Shown: in pieces, positions 8,688 through 16,007 of the stretch
Layout: each line of letters opens with the position of its first letter
How positions within the stretch are numbered: the first letter of the stretch is position 1
Source of the DNA: Lachnospiraceae bacterium
GTDB lineage: Bacteria; Bacillota; Clostridia; Lachnospirales; Lachnospiraceae
Assembly (NCBI GenBank): GCA_009774245.1
Contig: VSNM01000070.1
Location: 1-27,519 of the forward strand
Direction of reading: 5' to 3'
Length of the DNA: 27,519 nt
The notes under the pieces: generated by a model
The model's database searches: none
The model's input: only the letters and a program-made list of their open reading frames with translations
Told to the model about the DNA's origin: nothing
Made by a program: the position numbers and the translations under genes

Positions 8688-10184
8688 ATGAAGAAAAAAT
8701 TAGTAAGCAGTCTTTTGGCAGTATCCATGCTGGCAGCAACGCTCACAGGATGCGGCGGTAACAATGCGTCGAACGATGCGTCAAACAATGCGTCAGATGC
8801 ATCGGCGAGCAGCACAGCAGATGCACCGGCGAGCAACACGGCAGATGCGCCGGCAGATAATACGGCAGATGTATCCGCAGACAATACAGCAGCTGAGAAT
8901 ACAGCGCCGGAAGGTCAGGTTATCAACATCTACAGCTTCAATGACGAGCTTCGCAAGCGTATCACGGCAGTTTATTCAGAGATTGAGAGCACGTCGAAAG
9001 ATGGTACATCATCTACTTTAAAGGATGGTACTGAAATCCACTGGATAATCAATCCGAACCAGGACGGCGTATATCAGGATAAGCTTGATGAGGCACTTGG
9101 CAACCAGCTTTCAGCATCCGACGATGACAAGGTTGATATTTTTGCAGCCGAGCTTGACTATATCGTAAAATATACGGATGCGGATATTGAGGCAGCGATG
9201 ACGCTTGAATCACTGGGTATTAATCCGGATACGGATCTGGCAGACCAGTATGATTTTACAAAGACAGTTGCACGCGACCAGAACGGCGTGATGAGAGCTT
9301 CTACATGGCAGGCATGTCCGGGCGTACTGGTATATCGCCGCGATATCGCAAAAGATGTTTTCGGCACGGATGATCCTGTTGAGATTGGCAAGAAGACAGC
9401 AGACTGGGCAACGATGAAGGCGACCGCGGAAGAGCTTAAGGCAAAGGGGTATTATACATTCTCAAGCTATGCGGATACATTCCGTACATACAGCAACAAC
9501 ATGGCGCAGGAATGGGTTACAGCAGAGAATCCCACAACCGTAAAGGTTGATCAGAAACTTATGGACTGGGTATCCGATTCCAAAGAGTGGTTAGATGCAG
9601 GATATTTTGATCCTACAGTTAAGGGACAGTGGAACTCTGACTGGTATACGGCAATGGGTTCAAGCTCAAAGGTATTTGCATTCCTGTTCCCGGCATGGGG
9701 AATTGATACACAGATGGTACCGAACTGGGACGGCGAAGCTGGCGCGTGGGCTGTTACAAATGCACCACTGTCATATAACTGGGGTGGAACTTATGTGCTT
9801 GCAGCAACGGGTACAGACAACCCACAGCACGTAAAGGATATTATTCTTGCGCTGACAGGCAACACAGAAAATCTGACAACGATTACCAAAAAGTATTCAG
9901 ATTTTACAAATGCAAAGTCAGTTATGGAGACAGCAGCTACAGATAAGTCGTTTGCATCTGACTTCCTTGGCGGACAGAATCCTTACGAGTATTTCTCAGA
10001 CAGCCTCGCATCAATCAAAATGGCTCCGCTGTCAGCATATGACCAGGGCTGCGTAGAGCTTATCCAGAACTCATTTAGCGATTATTTCCAGGGCCAGGTT
10101 GACTTCGATAAGGCAAAGGAGAACTTTGAGACAGCCATCAAAGAGCGCTATCCTGAAATCACAGAGGTTCAGTGGCCGGAATAA
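8688..10184 (+). CDS. ABC sugar importer solute-binding lipoprotein (CUT1 family)
   Basis: The protein begins with a lipoprotein signal (MKKKLVSSLLAVSMLAATLT, then G and C22 in the LTGC lipobox), so it should be tethered outside the membrane. A low-complexity Ala/Asp/Asn/Ser/Thr linker (about 24-74) precedes a family-1 extracellular sugar-binding fold of about 420 residues, with many tryptophans suited to oligosaccharide stacking. It is the first gene of the importer operon, with two CUT1 permeases downstream and the AraC regulator divergent. In this locus the ligand is probably a beta-gluco-oligosaccharide, but nothing in the sequence fixes that. The ribosome binding site is AGGGAGG, 9 bases before the ATG. 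Confidence 0.93.
   Translation: MKKKLVSSLLAVSMLAATLTGCGGNNASNDASNNASDASASSTADAPASNTADAPADNTADVSADNTAAENTAPEGQVINIYSFNDELRKRITAVYSEIESTSKDGTSSTLKDGTEIHWIINPNQDGVYQDKLDEALGNQLSASDDDKVDIFAAELDYIVKYTDADIEAAMTLESLGINPDTDLADQYDFTKTVARDQNGVMRASTWQACPGVLVYRRDIAKDVFGTDDPVEIGKKTADWATMKATAEELKAKGYYTFSSYADTFRTYSNNMAQEWVTAENPTTVKVDQKLMDWVSDSKEWLDAGYFDPTVKGQWNSDWYTAMGSSSKVFAFLFPAWGIDTQMVPNWDGEAGAWAVTNAPLSYNWGGTYVLAATGTDNPQHVKDIILALTGNTENLTTITKKYSDFTNAKSVMETAATDKSFASDFLGGQNPYEYFSDSLASIKMAPLSAYDQGCVELIQNSFSDYFQGQVDFDKAKENFETAIKERYPEITEVQWPE
8799..8897 (+). repeat. 24-bp tandem repeats encoding the binding-protein linker
   Basis: About four imperfect 24-base units encode an eight-residue period (ASSTADAP, ASNTADAP, ADNTADVS, ADNTAAEN). 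They form the flexible spacer between the lipid anchor and the sugar-binding fold. Such repeats can vary in number by slippage, which would change how far the domain reaches into the cell wall. Confidence 0.75.
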
Positions 10185-10221
10185 TGAATTTCGAAAACAA
10201 AATAACATCATAAAACCACAA

Positions 10222-10247
10222 ACTGCGGTGCATTTGTGCACCGCAGT
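10222..10247 (+). other. Intercistronic hairpin between binding protein and permease genes
   Basis: A perfect 11-bp stem (ACTGCGGTGCA / TGCACCGCAGT) has a four-base loop and no following T-run. It sits in the 88-base gap after the binding-protein gene. By analogy with other importer operons it probably stabilises the upstream message or partly terminates, giving more binding protein than permease. That role is inference. Confidence 0.75.
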
Positions 10248-10272
10248 ATGAAAAAGAGGGGGATGATAGGTT

Positions 10273-11223
10273 ATGAAACAAAAACATAAAAAGGTAAATT
10301 ATTCAAAGTGGGGATACATTTTCATTCTTCCGTTTTTTATCAGCTTCTTTATTTTTTCATTGATTCCGTTGATCGACACAATCCGATACAGTTTTTTTGA
10401 ATATTATCGTTCGGGACTTAAGGAAATTGGACCTAATTTTGTCGGGATGGAAAATTATGTCAGTCTGCTGAAATCCGACATGTTAAAATACGCGGCAAAT
10501 ACATTGATACTCTGGATTATCGGCTTTATTCCACAGATTGTGATTGCGCTGCTGCTTGCCTCATGGTTTGTGGATGCGCGTCTGAAAATCCGCGGCCAGC
10601 AGTTTTTCAAGGTTGTTATCTATCTGCCGAACTTAATCATGGCATCCGCGTTTGCAATGCTGTTCTTTGCATTGTTCTCAAACAAGGGACCTATCAACTC
10701 TATATTGATGTCAATAGGACTTACAAGTGAGCCGATTGATTTCATGCGCACAGCATTTGGAACAAGGACTTTGGTCGGCGTGATGAACTTCCTGATGTGG
10801 TTTGGTAATTCGACAATCATGCTGATGGCGGCAATCATGGGTATCAGCCCGGATATTTTTGAGGCGTCGGAGATTGACGGCTGCAACAGCGTGCAGCGGT
10901 TTTTCCTCATCACGCTTCCAATGATTCGTCCGATTCTTGCCTACACACTGATTACGGCGATTATCGGTGGTCTCCAGATGTTCGATGTACCGCAGATTTT
11001 GACAAACGGCCAGGGAAGTCCCGACCGTACATCCACAACGCTGATTATGTTCCTCAACAACCACTTAAAGAGCAAGAATTATGGTATGGCGGGAGCGTTG
11101 TCTGTTTACCTGTTTATCGTCAGCGGCATTCTGTGCTTTATCGTGTACCGCATAACGAATGACAACGATGATGATGGTTCAAAGGCAGCAGCAAGGAAGA
11201 GAAAAAAGGCGGAAAGGAGATAA
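10273..11223 (+). CDS. ABC sugar importer permease, MalF-like
   Basis: This 316-residue protein has about six hydrophobic spans and the cytoplasmic EAA loop EASEIDGCNSVQRFFLITLP (197-216), which docks the transport ATPase. The N-terminal span (IFILPFFISFFIFSLIPLI) is typical of the first CUT1 permease. It should pair with the permease encoded 4 bases downstream and with the preceding binding protein. No ATPase gene is present nearby; Firmicutes often use a shared MsmK-type ATPase encoded elsewhere. The ATG follows a GAGGGGG motif. The charged tail (KAAARKRKKAERR) also encodes the ribosome binding site of the next gene. Confidence 0.93.
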   Translation: MKQKHKKVNYSKWGYIFILPFFISFFIFSLIPLIDTIRYSFFEYYRSGLKEIGPNFVGMENYVSLLKSDMLKYAANTLILWIIGFIPQIVIALLLASWFVDARLKIRGQQFFKVVIYLPNLIMASAFAMLFFALFSNKGPINSILMSIGLTSEPIDFMRTAFGTRTLVGVMNFLMWFGNSTIMLMAAIMGISPDIFEASEIDGCNSVQRFFLITLPMIRPILAYTLITAIIGGLQMFDVPQILTNGQGSPDRTSTTLIMFLNNHLKSKNYGMAGALSVYLFIVSGILCFIVYRITNDNDDDGSKAAARKRKKAERR

Positions 11224-11227
11224 GGTT

Positions 11228-12073
11228 ATGAAATCAAACGGTTATAACAAATTTCGGACTATTTTTGCACATGCAGTACTCGCTGTCCTGTCATTTATGT
11301 GTCTGTTTTTCTTCTATATACTGATTGTCAATGCGACACGTTCCCATGCGGATTTGCAGAGAGGGTTTTCTGCACTTCCCGGCGGACATTTTCTGGAGAA
11401 TTTTAAAAACGTGGCAAATGACGGAACCTTTCCGATGATGCGCGGTATCATGAACAGCTTAATCGTTTCCGGAAGCTCGGCAGCGATCTGTACATACTTT
11501 TCGGCATTGACTGCGTATGGTCTCTATGCATATGATTTCAAGTTAAAGAAGGCTGCATTCACATTTATTATGGCAATCCTTGTCATGCCGACACAGGTTA
11601 CGGCAATGGGTTTTCTGCGGTTGATTACGAATATGGGCATGTATGACTCTCTGCTTCCGCTGATTATTCCGTCCATTGCATCGCCGTCCGTATTTTACTT
11701 TATGTTCAGCTATCTGCAGTCGTCACTCCCGCTCTCGCTGGTAGAGGCGGCGCGAATCGACGGTTCAAGGGAGTTTCGGACATTTAACCAGATTGTCCTT
11801 CCGATTATGAAGCCGGCGATGGCAGTACAGGCAATCTTTTCGTTTGTAGGTTCATGGAATAACTACTTCGTTCCAGCTCTTGTCATCCAGTCAAAGGATA
11901 AGATGACAGTGCCAATCCTGATCGCACTCCTTCGTGGAGCTGATTACATGAACCGCGATATGGGTAAAATATACATGATGATCGTCGTTGCAATCGTGCC
12001 GATTATTCTTGTATATCTGGTTCTTTCAAAGTACATTATCGCGGGCGTGACGCTTGGCGGTGTCAAGGGATAA
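11228..12073 (+). CDS. ABC sugar importer permease, MalG-like
   Basis: I chose the ATG at 11228 (281 aa) rather than the in-frame ATG at 11159 inside the preceding gene, because AAAGGAGA lies just upstream and the protein then opens normally (MKSNGYNKFRTIFAHAVLAV). It has six predicted membrane spans and the EAA loop EAARIDGSREFRTFNQIVLP (173-192). The tail ending in GGVKG is characteristic of MalG-type CUT1 permeases. It completes the channel of the importer. Confidence 0.93.
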   Translation: MKSNGYNKFRTIFAHAVLAVLSFMCLFFFYILIVNATRSHADLQRGFSALPGGHFLENFKNVANDGTFPMMRGIMNSLIVSGSSAAICTYFSALTAYGLYAYDFKLKKAAFTFIMAILVMPTQVTAMGFLRLITNMGMYDSLLPLIIPSIASPSVFYFMFSYLQSSLPLSLVEAARIDGSREFRTFNQIVLPIMKPAMAVQAIFSFVGSWNNYFVPALVIQSKDKMTVPILIALLRGADYMNRDMGKIYMMIVVAIVPIILVYLVLSKYIIAGVTLGGVKG

Positions 12074-12087
12074 GAAATATTGACAGA

Positions 12088-12135
12088 AGTGGAGTGATTA
12101 TTTTGTGAGTTGAGAGTGGAGTGATTATTTTGTGA
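12088..12135 (+). repeat. Duplicated ribosome binding site and start codon
   Basis: A 21-base sequence at 12088-12108 recurs exactly at 12115-12135, with a period of 27 bases. Each copy holds GGAG, a ten-base AT-rich spacer and a GTG. The first GTG opens a frame that stops after two codons (GTG AGT TGA), while the second starts the HPr-like gene. Confidence 0.85.
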
Positions 12136-12365
12136 TTAGAAAAATGACAATTGCATTAAGATCAACAGATGAAGTGAGAGAATTTGTAAGAGAAGTAATG
12201 CCACTTGAAAACGAATATGATTTGATATCAGGTAAGTATGTGATAGATGCCAAATCGATATTGGGAATATACAGCCTGAATTTATCAAAACCACTGGAGC
12301 TTGTCATACGCGGCGAATGCGGGGATGATTTGACGGTTCTGGATAAATATAAAGTACAGGTATGA
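12132..12365 (+). CDS. HPr/Crh-like protein without the phosphotransfer histidine
   Basis: The 77 residues fit the HPr fold in length and pattern: a short beta-strand, a helix containing STDEVREFVREV, and then YVIDAKSILGIYSLNLSKPL. The latter corresponds to the NLKSIMGVMSL region of HPr, so S42 matches the regulatory serine (Ser46) phosphorylated by HPr kinase. The histidine that accepts phosphate from enzyme I (His15) has no counterpart; the protein contains no histidine at all. This resembles Bacillus Crh, which lacks His15 and works only as a CcpA corepressor. I infer a regulatory rather than transport role, perhaps feedback on this sugar locus. The start could also be the ATG at 12144. 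It is the last gene before a terminator. Confidence 0.75.
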   Translation: MIRKMTIALRSTDEVREFVREVMPLENEYDLISGKYVIDAKSILGIYSLNLSKPLELVIRGECGDDLTVLDKYKVQV

Positions 12366-12373
12366 GGATGAAC

Positions 12374-12405
12374 GCCCCAATAGTTTCGGCTGTTGGGGCT
12401 TCTTT
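12374..12405 (+). terminator. Rho-independent terminator of importer operon
   Basis: The stem GCCCCAA...TTGGGGC, extended inward by a T-G wobble and an AG/CT pair around a TTTCGG loop, is followed by TTCTTTC. It sits right after the HPr-like stop codon and separates the importer operon from the binding-protein/chemoreceptor operon. The 65 bases between it and the next ATG should hold a promoter, but I see no confident hexamers. Confidence 0.8.
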
Positions 12406-12470
12406 CAAAATGATGCACGGCAGACTGGTGCCTGCGCCTGGATTGTAATGATTTGACGAGGGGGATTATC

Positions 12471-13442
12471 ATGAAGCAGAAGAATAGATCAGTGCTTCTG
12501 GCAGCAGCAATGCTTGTCCTGTTTGGAAACGGATGCGGCGACAGTGATTTGGCGGCGGGCAGCACAAAAATATATTATACGGCAATTGAGAGCGGCGACT
12601 ATTACGAAGGGTGGGCGAGCCGGTTGGAAGAACAGGCATCCGCACAGGGGGCGTCCTTTGCAGCCGGATATGCGGAAAATTCCGTGGAGACACAGGACGC
12701 CCAGATAAAGGAGGCTGTTGCCGATGGATATGATGTACTGCTGTGCGGGCTGGTTTCGCCGGATACCGTGACGGAGATTAAGGCTGCGGCAGGTGGTACG
12801 CCGATGGTGTTTATCAACAATGCTCCGGCAGACAGTGCATTGGAGAAGGATAAGTATGTCTATGTGGCGTCGGATGAGTTTATGGCCGGGCAGTACCAGG
12901 CGGAGTACATCCTGCAACGATTTGGACAGAAGGATGAGATCAATGTCGCAATCCTCAAGGGGCCGAAGGACGCGTCGGGCGCGGTCGGAAGGACGAAAGG
13001 ATTAAAGCAGACGCTCAAGGCAAGCGGTAAGAAGATTAACTATGTCTTTGAGGATAATGCCGGATGGAGCACAGAAAAGGCACAGGATCTGATGGCGATG
13101 TTCCTGAAGACAGGACAGCCAGTCGACTGTGTGGCGGCAAACAATGACGACATGGCGCTTGGCGCCCGCGCCGCGTTTGAGCAGGCAGGAGTCAACGCGG
13201 ATTCAGTCTTGTTTCTGGGCGTGGACGCCTCTGCGGGCGGCTGTCAGGCGATAGCCGAGGGGCGCATGGATTTCACGGTATTTCAGCCGACAGACAGTCA
13301 GATTTCCTTCGCGGTTAAGGCGGCAAAGAGGCTTGCCGACGGACAGTCGATAGCTGGTCTGGAGGGTGCGTCGGAGGATGGCAAATATATCCTGGTGCCG
13401 TTTGAAAAGGTAGACAGCAGCAATGTAGCACAATACAAATAG
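12471..13442 (+). CDS. Periplasmic-type sugar-binding lipoprotein (RbsB-like), chemoreceptor partner
   Basis: I use the ATG at 12471 (323 aa), which has GAGGGGG 8 bases upstream, not the upstream in-frame ATG at 12453. The N-terminus is a lipoprotein-like signal with C22 (LFGNGC, a poor lipobox because of the asparagine). The rest matches the type I fold of ribose/galactose-binding proteins: YYEGWASRLEEQASAQGASF early, CVAANNDDMALGARAAFEQAG for the second half of the cleft, and FLGVDASAGGCQAIAEGRMDFTVFQ. No CUT2 permease or ATPase gene accompanies it. The chemoreceptor gene begins 19 bases downstream, so I infer that it presents a sugar to the chemoreceptor, like ribose-binding protein with Trg, rather than feeding an importer. 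Confidence 0.85.
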   Translation: MKQKNRSVLLAAAMLVLFGNGCGDSDLAAGSTKIYYTAIESGDYYEGWASRLEEQASAQGASFAAGYAENSVETQDAQIKEAVADGYDVLLCGLVSPDTVTEIKAAAGGTPMVFINNAPADSALEKDKYVYVASDEFMAGQYQAEYILQRFGQKDEINVAILKGPKDASGAVGRTKGLKQTLKASGKKINYVFEDNAGWSTEKAQDLMAMFLKTGQPVDCVAANNDDMALGARAAFEQAGVNADSVLFLGVDASAGGCQAIAEGRMDFTVFQPTDSQISFAVKAAKRLADGQSIAGLEGASEDGKYILVPFEKVDSSNVAQYK

Positions 13443-13461
13443 TATATATGGAGGGATTGAA

Positions 13462-15960
13462 ATGACGAAAGAGGATAAGGTCATTTCCATAAAGGTCAGG
13501 CTGCTCGGAATTATCCTGCCGATTATCATCATCATTATGCTGGTTCTGACAGGGTTATCCTACTATGTGTCCAAAAAAGTCATCAAGGCGGATGCCCACA
13601 ATCTTTTGCAGACTTCCGTGGAGAGCCAGGCTGCCGCAATCGAGGCATGGTTGAACCAGAACCTTGTATCCATCAGTGTCGCCAAGCAGGCGGTTGAGCA
13701 GATGGGCTTTGACGAGAAGCAGATGCAGGACTTTTTGGATTCTTATTACAATTTTGACAGCAATTATACAGATGGATTTTACATAGCCGGCATGGATGGG
13801 AAAGTTTTCAGGGCGAAATCGTATAAGTCTGTTGAACTGCGCGACGCGGGGGCAGATGGGAATTATCTCAACAACGGTGATTTTGCGGTTGCCGAGAGTT
13901 TGACGGATGACAGGGACTGGATGTTTTTTACGGCACTCGAAGGCGATGCGCAGGCGCGGATTCAGAATGGCGAGACTGTCATTGACACGGTAAATGAGGG
14001 AACGGCGGATTACAGCGTGCAGTATGTGCAGCCGAACGTGCCGTTGAAGAAGGACGCTGTATACCAGGTTCGTTTTGATGCTTATGCGGATGAGGCAAGG
14101 ACGATGAAAGTAAGCGTCACGGCGCCGGACAGGGATTATCAGCGCTACTTACAGGATACGGTCGTAAATCTGACGACGGAAAAACAGACATACAGCTATG
14201 ATTTTACCATGACGGATTATGATGATGCAAATGGGCGCATGGAATTTAACCTGGGAGCGGCAGGCTCCACTGCAAGCGTGAAAATCAGCAACGTGTCAGT
14301 CAAAATGACTGCCCAGCCGTCTGGTGCAGGGGCGGATGAGGATGTGCCGGATGCCAGTGTGACGCAGACAGAGTGGTTCCGGGACGGACTGACAAGGGTG
14401 AACGTGGGATACACGGATGCATACACCAATGAGAAAGGAAATCCGGTCATCAGTGTGTGCGGCATGCTGCGCACAGCGTCAGATGACATCCGTGTCATTT
14501 CCATGGACTTGTCGCTGGACAAGGTCAGTGTCTATGTCAACAGTTTCGTGAAAATGGACAAGGCGGAATCGCTTCTTGTCAATGCCAATGACTGCACGGT
14601 ACTGGCATCGCGCGACACGGATGCGATTTCCAAAAGGCTGGGGACGCTCGACAACAGCTTCATGAAGGATGTCGAAGAAAAGATTTCGGCAGGCGACATG
14701 GATTTGGCGGAGATGGACGGAAATATGACCGTATTTCAGGAGATAGCCGGCACGGACTGGGTGCTTGTCTCCTATGTTCCGTCAGAAACGATATACCAGG
14801 ACCTGAACAATATCAGAAACGTCATGATGATATTCAGCGTCCTGTCCATACTGGCGCTGACCGTATTAATCGAAAGGATTGTCCATATCGTAATCAATCC
14901 GGTGAAGAAGCTGACAGAGGTCATCAAGAACATGACCGATGGAAATTTTGCGGTGTACAAGGCTTCAAAGAACAATGACGAGATTGGCGTGATGAGCCGC
15001 TGCGTGGAAAATTTTATCGCCACGATGCGCGCCATGATTCTTTCCATAGACAATGTGTCGCATAAGCTGCATGATCAGGCGGACGGAAGCAAGGATGTGT
15101 CGAATCAGATGTTTGACGCCTCGAAAAAGCAGAACCAGTCCATGAAGGACCTGAATGCGACAGTCGAGCAGCTGTCGCTCTCTGTCAACGAGATTGCAAA
15201 GAGTGCGACGTCGCTTGCGGAATTTGTTGCTGAGACAAAGGACGACGGAAACGACATGAGTGACAGGATGACAAAGACGGTTGACATTTCCAGAAAAGGA
15301 AAGGCGGTCATGCAGGATGTCGGCACGGCGATGCAGAGCATTGACGGTTCCGTGCGGAAGCTGCAGCATGCGATAGATGAAGTGGGGAATGTGTCAGGCG
15401 AGATAACCGATATCACCAGGGTTATCGGCGAGATTGCGGATGAGACGAACCTGTTGTCGCTGAACGCGTCAATTGAGGCGGCGCGCGCCGGGGAAGCCGG
15501 AAGGGGCTTTGCAGTGGTCGCGTCCGAAATTGCAAAGCTCGCACAGACGAGCATGGAGTCTGTACAGAATATTGACAAGCTGGTTCTGGAGATACAGACA
15601 TTAATCGGCGGTGTCATCGCGCAGGCAAACAGCAGTGTCGAAAACATCAGTGACAGCAGCAGCCTGATTGGAAATGCGGTGGTGACTTTTGACACGATTT
15701 TTGAGAACATCATGGCAGTCGGCGGACTGGTTCAGAATATGATGCAGAAGGTCGACAAGGTGGAGGATGTGGCACGCAATGTGGCAGCCATCTCCGAGGA
15801 GCAGGCGGCAAGCTCGGAGGAAATCCTGCGCTCCTCGGACACGCTGGTGGAGCAGGCTGACGGACTCATGGCAAACAGCGAGGCGGTGGCAAGGGAGTCT
15901 GAGGAACTGACTACCTCGGCAGAAGAGCTGAAGATGCAGATTCAGACCTTCAAGGTGTAA
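13462..15960 (+). CDS. Methyl-accepting chemotaxis protein with a CBM inserted in its dCache sensor
   Basis: Order of parts: TM1 (about 12-36), first part of a dCache-like extracellular sensor (about 40-130, ending FYIAGMDGKVF), an inserted carbohydrate-binding-like module (about 134-286), the rest of the sensor (WFRDGL at about 305, then VGYTDAYTNEKGNPVISV), TM2 (about 453-475), HAMP, and a cytoplasmic coiled coil. The conserved receptor tip (ETNLLSLNASIEAARAGE, then GRGFAVVASEI) is at 661-690 and should bind CheA/CheW. There is no C-terminal CheR-tethering pentapeptide. The inserted module is about half identical to the first CBM of the GH16 enzyme encoded next, sharing DAYADEARTM, VTAPD, DANGR and EFNLG. 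It lies between a sugar-binding protein gene and the glucanase gene, so it probably steers the cell toward beta-glucan or its fragments. Confidence 0.92.
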   Translation: MTKEDKVISIKVRLLGIILPIIIIIMLVLTGLSYYVSKKVIKADAHNLLQTSVESQAAAIEAWLNQNLVSISVAKQAVEQMGFDEKQMQDFLDSYYNFDSNYTDGFYIAGMDGKVFRAKSYKSVELRDAGADGNYLNNGDFAVAESLTDDRDWMFFTALEGDAQARIQNGETVIDTVNEGTADYSVQYVQPNVPLKKDAVYQVRFDAYADEARTMKVSVTAPDRDYQRYLQDTVVNLTTEKQTYSYDFTMTDYDDANGRMEFNLGAAGSTASVKISNVSVKMTAQPSGAGADEDVPDASVTQTEWFRDGLTRVNVGYTDAYTNEKGNPVISVCGMLRTASDDIRVISMDLSLDKVSVYVNSFVKMDKAESLLVNANDCTVLASRDTDAISKRLGTLDNSFMKDVEEKISAGDMDLAEMDGNMTVFQEIAGTDWVLVSYVPSETIYQDLNNIRNVMMIFSVLSILALTVLIERIVHIVINPVKKLTEVIKNMTDGNFAVYKASKNNDEIGVMSRCVENFIATMRAMILSIDNVSHKLHDQADGSKDVSNQMFDASKKQNQSMKDLNATVEQLSLSVNEIAKSATSLAEFVAETKDDGNDMSDRMTKTVDISRKGKAVMQDVGTAMQSIDGSVRKLQHAIDEVGNVSGEITDITRVIGEIADETNLLSLNASIEAARAGEAGRGFAVVASEIAKLAQTSMESVQNIDKLVLEIQTLIGGVIAQANSSVENISDSSSLIGNAVVTFDTIFENIMAVGGLVQNMMQKVDKVEDVARNVAAISEEQAASSEEILRSSDTLVEQADGLMANSEAVARESEELTTSAEELKMQIQTFKV
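13864..14319 (+). repeat. CBM-coding segment in the chemoreceptor gene
   Basis: This segment encodes residues 135-286 of the chemoreceptor and is homologous in protein and visibly in DNA to 17121-17561 in the GH16 gene. The closest stretch encodes DAYADEARTM through the VTAPD motif. It most likely arose by duplication of a module between neighbouring genes. Confidence 0.85.
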
Positions 15961-16007
15961 TTTCCATAGTTTCTTAGCAAAATCTTTAAGAAAGAAGGAG
16001 AATACAA

